From the NCBI GenBank assembly GCA_943789105.1, contig CALSSW010000001.1, forward strand, positions 1 to 64,000: a stretch of DNA of 64,000 bases, in the 5' to 3' direction. Below the pieces are notes generated by a model. That model worked only from the letters and a program-made list of their open reading frames with translations. It made no database searches and was not told the origin of the DNA. Source of the stretch: an uncultured Ulvibacter sp. (GTDB lineage: Bacteria > Bacteroidota > Bacteroidia > Flavobacteriales > Flavobacteriaceae). Positions within the stretch are counted from its first letter, which is position 1; every line of letters starts with the position of its first letter. This document shows, piece after piece, positions 1 through 11,425 of the stretch. The position numbers and the translations under genes are program-made.

Positions 1-1919
1 CTTTCGCTAAAGGTTTTAAAGTGCTGAAATGCTAATATTGTGGTAGGCACTAAAATGGCAACCTGCTTGCCATTATCAACGGCTTTAAAAGCTGCACGAA
101 CGGCAACTTCTGTTTTGCCAAACCCAACGTCACCACAAATTAAACGGTCCATAGGGCGCTCACTCTCCATATCTGCTTTTACATCAGCCGTTGCCGTAGA
201 TTGATCTGGGGTATCCTCAAATATAAAGCTGGACTCTAGCTCATGTTGCAAATAGCTATCTGGATCATATTGAAATCCTTTTTGAAGCCTTCTTTTTGCG
301 TATAATTCTATTAAATTAAAAGCAATGTGTTTTACTCTTGCTTTTGTTTTTTGTTTTAGTTTTTTCCAGGCAGCACTTCCTAACTTGTAAATTTTTGGAA
401 CGGCGCCATCCTTGCCATTGTATTTCGAAATTTTATGTAATGAGTGAATGCTTAGATATAAAATATCACGCTCCCCATATATTAATTTAATGGCTTCCTG
501 TTGTTTGCCTTCTACTTCAATTTTTTGAAGCCCTCCAAATTTTCCTATTCCGTGATCAATATGGGTGACATAATCACCAACCACTAGGTTGGTTAACTCC
601 TTAAGGGTAATGGCTTGTTTTTTAGCGTACCCGTTTTTAAGGCTAAATTTATGGTAGCGTTCAAATACTTGATGATCTGTGTAGCAAACATGTTTGCACT
701 GGTGGTCAATAAACCCTTGGTAAAGCGGAAAAACAACCGTCTCAAATTGAGTTACAGCTACCTTGGCGTCTGCAAAAATATCTTCAAAGCGTTTGGCTTG
801 TTGGTCGCTGCTGCAAAATATGTAATTGGTATATCCCTTATCGGTGTTTTGATTTAGATTTTCAATCAGCAAATCAAACTGCTTGTTAAAAGAGGGCTGT
901 GGCTTGGTGTTAAAGCCAATGAGCTTTGATGTATTCTCGGGCAGTGTACCACCTACTTTTTCTCTTAGCCCATGAGGATTACTGCTAGCTAAGGTTATTG
1001 TTTTAAAACCTTCAAATTGTTTTTTTAACAGCCTAGAGGTGCAAAATAACAGCTCAGGAGAAATTCTTTTAACCTCCCCTTGCAGCATACCATATGCCTG
1101 GGTTGCTTTGGTAAAAAGAGTGTCTATAGCGCTGTTTACTATTTCTTGATCTTTAAGACAAACAATAGTTTTTCCAGAGATGTATTTAAGAAAACTTTCT
1201 CTGTTTTCTTCCATCAGCTTGTTTTCTACATTAGGAATGACAAACACTTTTTTTAACTGCTCGAGAGAGAGTTGTGTTTCTACATCAAAGGTTCTTATGG
1301 AGTCAATCTCATCTCCAAAAAATTCGATCCTGTAGGGCTCATCGTTACTAAAAGAAAATACATCTAAAATACCGCCACGAACAGAAAACTCTCCTGGCTC
1401 TGTTACAAAATCTACCCTTTTAAAGTTGTATTCAAACAATACTTCGTTTACAAAATCTATAGATAGGTTTTCTCCAACCGAAATTTTTAGGGTGCTTTTA
1501 TCTAGCTCTTTTTTTGTAACTACTTTCTCAAATAACGCTTCGGGGTAGGTAACAATAAGCGCTGGTTTTTTTCTGGAATTGATACGGTTTAACACCTCAC
1601 TTCGAAGTAAAACATTTGCGTTGTCTGTCTCTTCTATTTGATAAGGCCTTCTATAGCTTCCAGGATAAAACAACACACTTTCATCTCCCAGGATATTTTC
1701 TAAATCATTGAGATGATATGCAGCTTGTTCTTTGTCATTTAAAATAAGTAGAAAAGGAAGGGCTGTTTCCTTGAATAGTTCAGCAATTGTAATAGAGAGT
1801 GCGCTTCCTACAAGTCCTGATACCACGCAGTTATCCCTGCTTTTTTGATTAAGCTGGGTTTTTAATACTGCCTGTGCAGAAGACTCTCTAAAGAGAGAGC
1901 GAACAAGTTTTTTGCTCAT
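1..1919 (-). CDS. mfd: Transcription-repair coupling factor Mfd, N-terminal part (runs off left edge)
   Basis: Minus-strand ORF from ATG at 1919, open to the window edge; translation includes VVGDYVTHIDHGIGKFGGLQKIEVEG (CarD/RID-like) and DRLICGDVGFGKTEVAVRAAFKA (Walker A). Confidence 0.95.
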   Translation of the reverse strand, partial: MSKKLVRSLFRESSAQAVLKTQLNQKSRDNCVVSGLVGSALSITIAELFKETALPFLLILNDKEQAAYHLNDLENILGDESVLFYPGSYRRPYQIEETDNANVLLRSEVLNRINSRKKPALIVTYPEALFEKVVTKKELDKSTLKISVGENLSIDFVNEVLFEYNFKRVDFVTEPGEFSVRGGILDVFSFSNDEPYRIEFFGDEIDSIRTFDVETQLSLEQLKKVFVIPNVENKLMEENRESFLKYISGKTIVCLKDQEIVNSAIDTLFTKATQAYGMLQGEVKRISPELLFCTSRLLKKQFEGFKTITLASSNPHGLREKVGGTLPENTSKLIGFNTKPQPSFNKQFDLLIENLNQNTDKGYTNYIFCSSDQQAKRFEDIFADAKVAVTQFETVVFPLYQGFIDHQCKHVCYTDHQVFERYHKFSLKNGYAKKQAITLKELTNLVVGDYVTHIDHGIGKFGGLQKIEVEGKQQEAIKLIYGERDILYLSIHSLHKISKYNGKDGAVPKIYKLGSAAWKKLKQKTKARVKHIAFNLIELYAKRRLQKGFQYDPDSYLQHELESSFIFEDTPDQSTATADVKADMESERPMDRLICGDVGFGKTEVAVRAAFKAVDNGKQVAILVPTTILAFQHFKTFSE

Positions 1920-1980
1920 AGCATGCAAAAATAAACCAAAGTTAAATCCTTACAAAGGGCCTTAAGATATATTTAAACAA

Positions 1981-2772
1981 TTAATTTTTTTTAAAAAGTT
2001 TACTAAGTGGGTTGTTTACAGTGTTTTTTAGAGAGTGAATACTACTGCTCAAAAGTAAGACCCCTGCACATAGATAGGCCATTTGCTTTATAGCTTCATA
2101 ATTACCTGTGTTTGCCACTCCAATGGCCACTAGGCCCCAAGCGCCAACTAAGGCAAATTCGGGCATATTTCGTCTCCAGTTAACAACAAGATTTATAAAA
2201 GTGGCAATGCCAATCATTGTAAAAGTCCAGGCCTCTGGGGAAATGCCCCAGCCCTCCCAGCCAATTTTTGTAAGATAGATCGTTACATTAGCAATACAAG
2301 CCACGGTAAGCCATCCACTATAAATAACAAAGGGCCACCACAAAAAAGCAATTGTTGAAAGTGGCGCATCCCAAAGTTTCATTTTATTTCTCATTACAAT
2401 TTGTAGCAAACAAAATAAAATAAAGAAAATAACAAAGGTAGATAGCAGTATGTGATCACAAACAAATAAGTAGCACCATAGGCTATTTGCTGTACAACTA
2501 AGTATAAACCACCATCCTGTTTTTTCTATAAATGCATCATTAGATACTTTAACAAAAAGGCTTCTAGACTGGTATATAACAAAACCAAAAAGTAAAAGAT
2601 AAATAACCCCCCATATAGAAAACCCATAGCTTGCTGGAGTAAAAAGAGTTTGATATTTACCGCTTATGTCAGCCTGTGTGGAGTTGTTAAACATCCCTGT
2701 GCTTGAGCCGTAGTTCACATAAATAGTCCCAATAAAAAATACAATATTAAGAATCTGGAGTAGTTTTTTCAA
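1981..2772 (-). CDS. TspO/MBR-like multi-pass membrane protein
   Basis: Hydrophobic Trp-rich 263 aa protein, FTPASYGFSIWGVIYLLLFGFVIYQ motif. Confidence 0.65.
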   Translation of the reverse strand: MKKLLQILNIVFFIGTIYVNYGSSTGMFNNSTQADISGKYQTLFTPASYGFSIWGVIYLLLFGFVIYQSRSLFVKVSNDAFIEKTGWWFILSCTANSLWCYLFVCDHILLSTFVIFFILFCLLQIVMRNKMKLWDAPLSTIAFLWWPFVIYSGWLTVACIANVTIYLTKIGWEGWGISPEAWTFTMIGIATFINLVVNWRRNMPEFALVGAWGLVAIGVANTGNYEAIKQMAYLCAGVLLLSSSIHSLKNTVNNPLSKLFKKN

Positions 2773-2887
2773 GAGTTGAGGTGTTTGTTAATGCTAATTT
2801 AGAGCTTTAAAGTTACGGGACTTATTTTAATAAAAAATAGTAGCATTTAAAAAAATAAGTATCTTTCTGTTTCTAAAACACCCTAAA

Positions 2888-4795
2888 ATGCAAAACCACT
2901 ATCATATTGACTCTTTAGAGGCTTATAATCAGGCCTGCCAAGATGCAACAAACACTCCTGAAGATTTTTGGGATACTATTGCTCGTGAAAATTTTGACTG
3001 GATAGCCCCCTGGGAAAGTGTGTTAGAGCATGATTTGTCGATCCCAGCGGTAAGCTGGTTTAAAGGTGCTAAATTAAACATCACTTTAAATTGTATAGAT
3101 AGGCATTTGGCCACTCGAGGGTCAAAAACAGCCTTGCTTTTTGAACCCAATGATCTCGGGCAACCTGCTGTTGCCATTAGTTATAGAGAGCTTCATGTGC
3201 GCGTTTGTAAAATGGCAAATGTGCTAAAGAGTAAAGGCATACAAAAAGGCGATCGGGTGTGTTTGTATCTGCCTATGATTCCAGAGCTGGCAATAGCCGT
3301 TTTGGCCTGTGCTAGAATTGGCGCTGTTCATTCTGTAGTGTTTGCTGGGTTTTCTGCTGCGGCCTTGGCTACACGTATAAACGATTGCGATTGTAAAATG
3401 GTTATAACTAGTGATGGGTCCTACAGGGGCGCTAAAACCATAGATTTAAAAGCTATTGTTGATACCGCACTTTTAAGCTGTGAGGCAGTACAGAGTGTTT
3501 TGGTAGTGAAAAGAATAGGAACCGAAATTACCCTATACAAGAACCGTGATTATTGGATACAACCACTACTTGATGCCGCTTCTGGTGTTTGCCAGGCTGA
3601 GGTTATGGATGCAGAAGATCCTTTATTTATTTTATACACCTCTGGATCTACCGGTAAACCCAAAGGAATGGTACATACAACTGCCGGATATATGGTGTAT
3701 AGCGCCTATTCATTTAAAAATGTATTTCAGTATCAAGAGAAAGATGTGTATTGGTGTACCGCAGATATTGGCTGGGTAACAGGCCATAGTTACATTGTAT
3801 ATGGCCCTTTGGCCAATGGAGCCACTTCTTTGATGTTTGAAGGAGTACCTACCTATCCAGATGCAGGACGCTTTTGGGAGGTAGTTGCAAAACACAAAGT
3901 CACTCAGTTTTATACCGCTCCCACAGCTATTAGAGCCCTGGCTAAAGAATCATTATCTCTAGTAGAGAAACACGATCTATCTTCTTTAAAGGTACTCGGC
4001 ACAGTTGGAGAACCTATAAACGAAGAAGCGTGGCACTGGTATGATGACCATATTGGTAAAAATAAAGCCCCTATTGTAGATACCTGGTGGCAAACAGAAA
4101 CAGGTGGTATTATGATTACTTCATTACCAGGAATAACAAAAACAATTCCTACCTACGCAACCCTGCCTCTGCCTGGTATTAAACTAGCCCTGATGGATGA
4201 CACAGGACAACAAATTACAACACCTCAGGGGCAAGGAAAATTATGTATCACCTTTCCGTGGCCTTCCATGGCGCGCACTATATACGGAAATCATCAGCGG
4301 TACAAACAAACGTATTTCTCTGCCTTTAAAAATGTCTATTTCACAGGTGATGGTGCACTTCGGGATGCCGAAGGAAATTACAGAATTACAGGAAGAGTAG
4401 ATGATGTTATTATAGTCTCTGGCCATAATTTAGGCACAGCCCCCATTGAGGATGCTATAAATCAGCACCCTTTGATTGCAGAAAGTGCTGTTGTAGGATT
4501 TGCCCATGATATAAAAGGGACCGCTCTTTACGGGTATGTAACCCTAAAAAACACCAATGTTACAAATCAAGACCAACTCCGCAAAGAAATAAATGCAAAG
4601 ATTAGACTCGAGATCGGAGCTATTGCAAAACTTGATAAAATTCAATTCACGCAGGGCTTGCCTAAAACTAGAAGCGGGAAGATAATGCGCAGGATACTGC
4701 GTAAGATTGCCGGGAAACAAACCGATAATTTAGGAGATATTTCTACCCTATTAAATCCAGAGGTAGTGAAAGATATTAAAGAAAACGCGCTTTAA
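2888..4795 (+). CDS. acs: Acetyl-CoA synthetase (acyl-CoA ligase)
   Basis: AMP-binding motif YTSGSTGKPKG, WWQTETGG, KTRSGKIMRRILRKIA. Confidence 0.95.
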   Translation: MQNHYHIDSLEAYNQACQDATNTPEDFWDTIARENFDWIAPWESVLEHDLSIPAVSWFKGAKLNITLNCIDRHLATRGSKTALLFEPNDLGQPAVAISYRELHVRVCKMANVLKSKGIQKGDRVCLYLPMIPELAIAVLACARIGAVHSVVFAGFSAAALATRINDCDCKMVITSDGSYRGAKTIDLKAIVDTALLSCEAVQSVLVVKRIGTEITLYKNRDYWIQPLLDAASGVCQAEVMDAEDPLFILYTSGSTGKPKGMVHTTAGYMVYSAYSFKNVFQYQEKDVYWCTADIGWVTGHSYIVYGPLANGATSLMFEGVPTYPDAGRFWEVVAKHKVTQFYTAPTAIRALAKESLSLVEKHDLSSLKVLGTVGEPINEEAWHWYDDHIGKNKAPIVDTWWQTETGGIMITSLPGITKTIPTYATLPLPGIKLALMDDTGQQITTPQGQGKLCITFPWPSMARTIYGNHQRYKQTYFSAFKNVYFTGDGALRDAEGNYRITGRVDDVIIVSGHNLGTAPIEDAINQHPLIAESAVVGFAHDIKGTALYGYVTLKNTNVTNQDQLRKEINAKIRLEIGAIAKLDKIQFTQGLPKTRSGKIMRRILRKIAGKQTDNLGDISTLLNPEVVKDIKENAL

Positions 4796-4807
4796 ATTTT
4801 ATGAGGC

Positions 4808-5806
4808 TTATTTCATAAAGCTTTCGGCCATGGTAACCATATTCTTGCTTCCGCAGAAAAAAGGAACTCGTTGGTGCAGCTCGGTGGGTTTGATATCTAG
4901 TATTCTGGTATACCCATCACTGGCTTTACCTCCAGATTGTTCTGCAATATAGGCCATTGGGTTGCACTCATACAATAAACGTAATTTCCCGTTTGGGTCC
5001 TTAGAGGTGTTTGGGTACATGTAAATCCCTCCTTTGATCATATTTCTATGAAAATCTGAGACCAAAGACCCAATATACCTTGAGGTGTAAGGTCTATCCT
5101 CTTCTTCTTTTTGGCAATACTTTATATAGTCTTTTACACCCTGCGGGAAATGCACATAATTACCTTCATTTACAGAGTAAATGCTTCCGTTTTCTGGAAA
5201 TTGCATGTTAGGATGCGATAAATAATAGGTGCCAATAGCCGGGTTTAACGTAAAGCCATTTACCCCATGCCCTGTAGAGTATACAATCATTGTTGAGGTA
5301 CCATATACAATATATCCTGCTGCTACTTGTTTGTTTCCAGGCTGTAAAAAATCATTAATTGTTACAGGAGTTCCCTCTGGGGTGATTCTTCGGTAGATAG
5401 AAAAAATAGTACCTACAGAAACATTAACATCTATATTGGAGGACCCATCTAGGGGGTCTATTAAGACAACGTATTTATTGTCATTTTTTTCATTTCTACC
5501 AATAATGGTTATAAAGTCATCCTCTTCTTCGCTGGCAATACCACATACAATTTCTCTGTTAATCAATGTTTTGATGAACACATCATTTGCGTATATATCC
5601 AATTTTTGTTGATCCTCTCCTTGCACATTTGTTTCTCCTGCTGCTCCCAAAATATCAACCAAACCCGCTTTGTTTACCTCGTGGTTTACCACCTTTGCTG
5701 CTAAACGGATAGAATTAATTAATCTAGAAAGCTCACCAGAGGAGTATTTAAATTCTGTTTGGTTTTCTATAATAAATTCTCCTAATGTTTTATTTTTATT
5801 TGGCAT
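4808..5806 (-). CDS. fbp: Fructose-1,6-bisphosphatase class I
   Basis: [46 protein letters not shown]; start set at [11 protein letters not shown], downstream of the longest-ORF start. Confidence 0.95.
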   Translation of the reverse strand: MPNKNKTLGEFIIENQTEFKYSSGELSRLINSIRLAAKVVNHEVNKAGLVDILGAAGETNVQGEDQQKLDIYANDVFIKTLINREIVCGIASEEEDDFITIIGRNEKNDNKYVVLIDPLDGSSNIDVNVSVGTIFSIYRRITPEGTPVTINDFLQPGNKQVAAGYIVYGTSTMIVYSTGHGVNGFTLNPAIGTYYLSHPNMQFPENGSIYSVNEGNYVHFPQGVKDYIKYCQKEEEDRPYTSRYIGSLVSDFHRNMIKGGIYMYPNTSKDPNGKLRLLYECNPMAYIAEQSGGKASDGYTRILDIKPTELHQRVPFFCGSKNMVTMAESFMK

Positions 5807-5888
5807 ATTGGCTTGTTCAAGGAATTTAGTGCAAATATCGCATTTTTTAAGAAATTGAACCGATATTTGTGTATCAAAACGTAAACCA

Positions 5889-6371
5889 ATGGGTGTTGTT
5901 GTAAGAAAAGCCACGAAAGAAGATATGCCAGATGTACTCGAGCTTATCAAAGAACTTGCTGTTTTTGAAAAGCATCCAAATGCTGTGCAGATTGATGTAG
6001 ACACGCTGGTTGTTGAAGGTTTTGGTAAACACCCTCTTTTTACTTGTTTTGTTTCTTTAATAGCGGGTCAAATTGTAGGGATGGCACTGTGTTATTTTAG
6101 ATTTTCTACCTGGAAGGGGCGCAGTGTTCATCTAGAAGATTTAATTGTGAAAGAGTCTAAGCGAGGCCAAGGCGTTGGTATGGCTTTGTATAAAAGAGTT
6201 ATGGAGCATGCCGCATCTTTTGATGTAAAAAGAGTAGAGTGGGTGGTGCTTGGTTGGAATACCCAGGCCATTAAATTCTATGAAAAAACAGGAGCAACGA
6301 TATTAAAAGATTGGTATTTAGCTCAATTTGACCAAGAGGGATTGTCTAATTTTATTAGCCCTAGTAGTTAA
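5889..6371 (+). CDS. GNAT family N-acetyltransferase
   Basis: [23 protein letters not shown] acetyl-CoA binding motif. Confidence 0.9.
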   Translation: MGVVVRKATKEDMPDVLELIKELAVFEKHPNAVQIDVDTLVVEGFGKHPLFTCFVSLIAGQIVGMALCYFRFSTWKGRSVHLEDLIVKESKRGQGVGMALYKRVMEHAASFDVKRVEWVVLGWNTQAIKFYEKTGATILKDWYLAQFDQEGLSNFISPSS

Positions 6372-6388
6372 CTTTAAATAATAGCTTT

Positions 6389-7657
6389 GTGATCAATACT
6401 ATGAATGTATTTAAATTTGGAGGCGCTTCTGTAAAAGATGCTCAGGGAGTAAAAAATGTTGCTACTGTTTTACAGCAAACAGGCCATGTCAATCTTGTAA
6501 TCGTAGTCTCGGCTATGGGCAAAATGACCAATGCCTTAGAGGGTGTTGTAAACTGTTATTTTAAAGAACCTGCAAAAGTAAAACAAGCAATAGAAGATAT
6601 TAAGGAATATCACTGGTCTGTCTCCAAGGAAATATTTACAGATATTAACGCTCCAATTTTCAAGCAAATACAGGCATTAATTACAACACTTTCTTCTTTT
6701 TTACAGACTAATAAATCTACCAACCAGGCCTATGTTTATGACCAGGTGGTGGGCTATGGAGAGCTTCTCTCTACCACCATTGTATCTGCGTATTTAACCC
6801 AAAAGACCATAAAAAATACCTGGGTAGACATACGCACTTGCATAGTTACAGACGCCAGTTTTAGAGATGCCTCTGTAGATTGGCAAACCACAAAGCAGCA
6901 TATTATTAAAAATATTCCTGCCACAGGCATTACAATAACACAAGGCTTTTTGGCAGCAGAGGCCACCAATAATTTCACAACAACTCTGGGCAGAGAAGGT
7001 AGTGATTACACCGCCGCAATTCTTGCCTACTGTTTAAACGCAGCAAGTGTTACCATCTGGAAAGATGTTCCTGGTGTTTTAAATGCAGACCCTAGGTATT
7101 TTAAAACCACAACTTTATTGCATCACATTTCTTATAGAGAAGCCATAGAGTTGGCTTTTTATGGCGCTTCTGTGATACATCCTAAAACCTTACAGCCCTT
7201 ACAGAAAAAAGAAATACCTTTATTTGTGAAATCATTTTATGATCCACTAAGCCCAGGCACTTGTGTGGGCAAGGGTGTTACCTTAGATCCAAAAACAGCC
7301 TGTTTTATTTTAAAGAAAGGACAAGTATTACTATCCTTATCATCTTTAGACTTTAGTTTTATTGTAGAGAAAAACATAAGTGATGTATTTACATTACTAG
7401 ATAAAAATAAAATGAAGGTTTCCTTAATTCAAAACTCAGCCATTAGTTTTTCTGTGGTTATCGATAATATATACAACAACCTAGAGGTGTTACTCACCTC
7501 ACTTCGTTCCACTTTTAGGGTAAGTTGGAATGAAGAAGTCACTCTCTACACCATCCGCCACGCTTCTTTTAATGATGTAAAGTCTCTAATTAAAAACAAG
7601 GAGGTTTTATTAAAGCAGGAAAGTAGAGAGACCGTGCAGGTGGTTATTAAAGATTAA
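6389..7657 (+). CDS. Aspartate kinase
   Basis: N-terminal VFKFGGASVKDAQGVKNV, GREGSDYTAAILAY, KDVPGVLNADPR. Confidence 0.9.
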   Translation: MINTMNVFKFGGASVKDAQGVKNVATVLQQTGHVNLVIVVSAMGKMTNALEGVVNCYFKEPAKVKQAIEDIKEYHWSVSKEIFTDINAPIFKQIQALITTLSSFLQTNKSTNQAYVYDQVVGYGELLSTTIVSAYLTQKTIKNTWVDIRTCIVTDASFRDASVDWQTTKQHIIKNIPATGITITQGFLAAEATNNFTTTLGREGSDYTAAILAYCLNAASVTIWKDVPGVLNADPRYFKTTTLLHHISYREAIELAFYGASVIHPKTLQPLQKKEIPLFVKSFYDPLSPGTCVGKGVTLDPKTACFILKKGQVLLSLSSLDFSFIVEKNISDVFTLLDKNKMKVSLIQNSAISFSVVIDNIYNNLEVLLTSLRSTFRVSWNEEVTLYTIRHASFNDVKSLIKNKEVLLKQESRETVQVVIKD

Positions 7658-8078
7658 AGCGGGTATTTGAAAAGGCTAGACAATAGTTTTTTATTTCTTC
7701 TCTGGCTTTTATAAATGCAGCTTCCGTTTGTTTAGCAGTACCAATAAACTTTGATGGATCATAAAAATTATGATGCAATCTTTCTGCGTTTGGTGCCGCT
7801 ATAAAAGGACAATTTTCATAGGCATGATCACAGACGGTGATAATGTAATGCCAATCTATTTCTTGGTACTCATTTACATTATTGGAGGTATGACCAGAAA
7901 TATCAATACCGTCTTTTTTCATGGCTAATGCCGCTCCCGGATTAATGCCGTGGGTTTCTATTCCTGCGCTATAGATAGTTGCCTTATCTCCAAGAATTTG
8001 ATGTAGGTAACCATGTGCCATTTGGCTTCGGCAACTGTTACCTGTACAAAGAACGAGTATGTTTTTCATGTTTTTCAT
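7647..8078 (-). CDS. arsC: Arsenate reductase / low-molecular-weight phosphotyrosine phosphatase family
   Basis: ILVLCTGNSCRSQMAHGYL active-site loop (CX5R); 3' end overlaps the aspartate kinase 3' end by 11 bp. Confidence 0.85.
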   Translation of the reverse strand: MKNMKNILVLCTGNSCRSQMAHGYLHQILGDKATIYSAGIETHGINPGAALAMKKDGIDISGHTSNNVNEYQEIDWHYIITVCDHAYENCPFIAAPNAERLHHNFYDPSKFIGTAKQTEAAFIKAREEIKNYCLAFSNTRFNL

Positions 8079-8112
8079 TTGTTTTGTATGGTAGCTATTA
8101 TTTTAAAATTTA

Positions 8113-8604
8113 TTAACAACACCCACTTCCAGGGGTGCAACTATTTGCTTGTGGCTGGGTGTTTTCTATTTCTGGAATTCCGCAGATATCTTCTGCTTTA
8201 CAGGCAGTTTTTTGAGTAGCTAGATGCACCAGTAAGCTGTCGTTGGTTACCTCTACTGCCGATACAAATAATTGGGCGGTATGAAATAGCGTATTACTAT
8301 ATTCAAAACGCACAGTGCTTGTATTGGTGTAAGGTCTTATTTTCCCTACGGTATTTAAAATAGCTAAGGCTTTATGACAACTCATAAAATCTATCTTTCC
8401 TATCTCCGAGGGGCTTTCCCATAGTTGTATGATGGTTTCTTTCCAGGAGTCTTCTCTAGCGCCACAATCTACAGATTCTACGGTGATGTGTTTTACTTCT
8501 GTAATGTGGTAATTAGCTCCAACGAGTTGCCCAGGCATGTATTGAAATAGCAACGATTTGCCTGGGTGTTCTTTTAGAATGTTAAAAAATTCTTGTGTTG
8601 TCAT
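8113..8604 (-). CDS. DUF6428-like protein, adjacent to arsC-like gene
   Basis: 163 aa ORF directly upstream of the arsC-like gene; C-terminal Cys-rich tail (SCTPGSGCC); family assignment from memory. Confidence 0.55.
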   Translation of the reverse strand: MTTQEFFNILKEHPGKSLLFQYMPGQLVGANYHITEVKHITVESVDCGAREDSWKETIIQLWESPSEIGKIDFMSCHKALAILNTVGKIRPYTNTSTVRFEYSNTLFHTAQLFVSAVEVTNDSLLVHLATQKTACKAEDICGIPEIENTQPQANSCTPGSGCC

Positions 8605-8622
8605 AAGGTATTATTTTTGGAT

Positions 8623-9570
8623 TCACTTTGTGTTTGGTCTATATCTTGTCACTATTTTATTGACTATTACTTGCGCTAATTTTTCTTTACTCTCAATGGT
8701 CCAGCCTGCAACATGTGGGCTTAAAATAACATTGTTCATGGCCAAAAGCTCCTTAAATTCTTTTGGCATCTTTTCTGTAAATAATGTTTCAAAAGAGCGT
8801 TTTTCATATTCTAAAACATCCAGACCAGCCCCTAGTATTTTTCCGCTTTTTAACCCAGAAACCACATCTTTGGTTACCACGCTTTTTCCTCTTGCGGTGT
8901 TAATAAGCCAAAATGGTTTTTTAAACTTGGCTATAAAAGCAGCATCCACCATTTTATCGGTCTGTGGAGTCCAAGGGGTATGAAGGCTTAGAACATCTGC
9001 CTTTTCTTGTAATGTTTCTAGAGACACTTGTGTTGCGTTTTTGTTGCCTAGGTCTTTTTGTATATCATAGCAAAGAATAGTACACTTAAAACCTTTTAAT
9101 TTTTTTGCAAAGCTGCGCCCCATGTTTCCATACCCAATAAGGCCAATGGTTTTTCCTTTGATTTCTAAACCTCTATTGTGCTCTCTTTCCCAGAGCCCAG
9201 ATTTTACTTGCCTATCTGCTCGGTTTAGCTTATTAAACAAAGACAACAGCATGCCCAGGGCATGTTCGCCCACTGCATTTTTGTTTCCCTGGGGTGCTGC
9301 AAATAGAGAGATGTTTTTACTTGCTGCATAACAGACATCGATGCTTTCTAGACCAGCTCCCACGCGAGCTATAAATTTTAAATGGGTAGCTGCATCTAAA
9401 AATTGTTTGTCTATTTTAAACCTGCTTCTAATAACAATACCATTATAAGGGGCTATACGGTTCTCTATGTCCTGTTTTGAAGAGGTGTAATCTTCCTGGC
9501 AATCAAAACCAGCTTGGGTAAGCTGCTCGATAAGCAAGGGGTGGTTTTGGTCTAGATGCAGTATCTTCAT
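8623..9570 (-). CDS. D-2-hydroxyacid dehydrogenase / phosphoglycerate dehydrogenase-like
   Basis: GKTIGLIGYGNMGRSFAKKLKGF NAD-binding motif, NTARGKSVV, LGAGLDVLEYE. Confidence 0.9.
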   Translation of the reverse strand: MKILHLDQNHPLLIEQLTQAGFDCQEDYTSSKQDIENRIAPYNGIVIRSRFKIDKQFLDAATHLKFIARVGAGLESIDVCYAASKNISLFAAPQGNKNAVGEHALGMLLSLFNKLNRADRQVKSGLWEREHNRGLEIKGKTIGLIGYGNMGRSFAKKLKGFKCTILCYDIQKDLGNKNATQVSLETLQEKADVLSLHTPWTPQTDKMVDAAFIAKFKKPFWLINTARGKSVVTKDVVSGLKSGKILGAGLDVLEYEKRSFETLFTEKMPKEFKELLAMNNVILSPHVAGWTIESKEKLAQVIVNKIVTRYRPNTK

Positions 9571-9639
9571 ATTACACGATAAACAAGCAAAGATACCAGG
9601 TCTTTGTATAGATATACATTGTCTTAGATTATATAAAAG

Positions 9640-10005
9640 TTAAATTTTAGGATAAGTGTTTTGTGTTTTCTCGTGCACCACATTGCCGGTATGTTTGGTG
9701 TCTAGTTTTTCAAAAAGTAAGAGGTGTACCTCTTGATCATTCTGGCTTTTTGGACAATGCTCTACCCCCTTAGGGACTACAATAATTTCTCCTTGTTTGA
9801 CAATCTCTATTTTATCTCTAAAATGCATTTCTAGCACTCCTTTTTGTACAAAAAATAGCTCGTCTTGCTCCTGGTGTTTATGCCACAAAAATTCTCCTTT
9901 AATTTTGGCTAGTAGAACTTGCATGTCATCCACAACAGCGATCTGGTGTGGGCGCCATTTTTTATCAAATTTGCTAAATTTTTCTTTGATGTTAATTGGG
10001 TGCAT
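9640..10005 (-). CDS. Cupin domain protein
   Basis: HKHQEQDELFFVQKGVLEM ... VVPKGVEHCP cupin motifs. Confidence 0.85.
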   Translation of the reverse strand: MHPINIKEKFSKFDKKWRPHQIAVVDDMQVLLAKIKGEFLWHKHQEQDELFFVQKGVLEMHFRDKIEIVKQGEIIVVPKGVEHCPKSQNDQEVHLLLFEKLDTKHTGNVVHEKTQNTYPKI

Positions 10006-10075
10006 TGTGTTATATTTTATACCAAAAACATGGCGCTACTATTTAAAAAACGGGAGACTCTAGCCAAAAAGAAGC

Positions 10076-11425
10076 CTAAAAGTTTAAAATTAGTTTGGCT
10101 ATAAAGAAGAATAGAAAAATCCCAAAAATATCATTACTTGTTGTTATAAAGGGACCAGTTGCAATGGCAGGGTCAATGCCTTTTTTGTCTAAGATAATTG
10201 GCACAAAAGTACCTACTAGAGCCGCAACTATAATGACCAAAAGCATAGAAATGGCGATGGTAAATGCCACTTGTTGGTCCATCTGTGTTAAGGCGCCAAA
10301 TAAAATAACCAACACCCCAAGGGCAACACCATTTATAAGAGCAAGGCCTACTTCTTTAAGCAGTCTTTTAAATAAACTTCCCTTTACATTGTCATTGGCC
10401 AAACCCTGTACAATAATGGCACTAGATTGTACTCCAACATTTCCGGCCATGGCGGCAATAAGAGGGGTGAAGAAAAACAGCTCTACATGGGTTGCAAGGG
10501 CCTCATCAAAACCTCTCATAATATACACACTCCCAAGACCTCCCAGGAGTCCTAAAACTAGCCAGGGCAAGCGGGCTTTTGTAAGGTCTACAATGCTGTC
10601 ATCCGCCTCTACATCTTGTGAGATACCTGCAGCCATTTGGTAATCCTTTTCTGCCTCGTCTTTTATAAAATCTACAATATCATCAATGGTAATTCTTCCC
10701 ATCAAAATACCCTGATCATCAACAACAGGGATCGCCTCTAAATCATACTTTTGCATAATACGTGCCACCTCTTCGTTTTCTGTATGCACAGTCACGTAAT
10801 CTACCTTTGGTATGAATACATCACTAATTTTTGTTTTTGCTTCTGCGGTTAGTAAATCTTTTAAAGAGAGCCTACCTGTTAGTTTTCCTTCTTTATTGGT
10901 AACATAAATAGAGTGTACTCTTGTTACATTTTCTGCCTGGCGGCGCATTTCACGAACACAGCCCGCAACAGTCCAGGTTTCTTTTACCTGCACCAATTCT
11001 TTAGCCATTAGAGCTCCAGCGGTATCCTCATCATAGTTAAGCAGTTCAACAATATCTGCGAGATGTTCTTGATCTTCAATTTTATCTATTACTTTTTGCT
11101 GGATTTTTTCATCAAGCTCTGCAATAATATCTGCAGCATCATCTGTGTCAAGCTCTTCTAGCTCTGCAGCGATTTCTTTAGGAGAAAGACGCTCAAGAAT
11201 TTTTTCTCGCACATCATCATCAAGCTCCATAAGGGCCTCAGATGTTAAATCACTTTCTAGTTGTTGAATTAGGTAGGTTGCCTGATCGATTTTAAGCTGA
11301 TCGAGTAGCTCTGCAATGTCTGCAAAGTGAAAATCTTGCAATACTTCACGCAACGTATTACCCTCTTTTTTGGCAATGTGTTGTGCTATATTTTCTATAA
11401 AATCACTGGTGAGTTGAAATTGCAT
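10076..11425 (-). CDS. mgtE: Magnesium transporter MgtE
   Basis: MgtE_N repeats, CBS domain pair, [16 protein letters not shown] and [21 protein letters not shown]-terminal TM region. Confidence 0.93.
   Translation of the reverse strand: MQFQLTSDFIENIAQHIAKKEGNTLREVLQDFHFADIAELLDQLKIDQATYLIQQLESDLTSEALMELDDDVREKILERLSPKEIAAELEELDTDDAADIIAELDEKIQQKVIDKIEDQEHLADIVELLNYDEDTAGALMAKELVQVKETWTVAGCVREMRRQAENVTRVHSIYVTNKEGKLTGRLSLKDLLTAEAKTKISDVFIPKVDYVTVHTENEEVARIMQKYDLEAIPVVDDQGILMGRITIDDIVDFIKDEAEKDYQMAAGISQDVEADDSIVDLTKARLPWLVLGLLGGLGSVYIMRGFDEALATHVELFFFTPLIAAMAGNVGVQSSAIIVQGLANDNVKGSLFKRLLKEVGLALINGVALGVLVILFGALTQMDQQVAFTIAISMLLVIIVAALVGTFVPIILDKKGIDPAIATGPFITTSNDIFGIFLFFFIAKLILNF

Noticed and set aside
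615-857. 80-aa plus-strand ORF
   Set aside because: Lies antisense inside the clearly coding mfd gene.
4808-6004. Full 398-aa ORF start for fbp
   Set aside because: The N-terminal 66 aa overlap the divergent GNAT gene and look non-coding; the homologous start is [11 protein letters not shown] at 5806.
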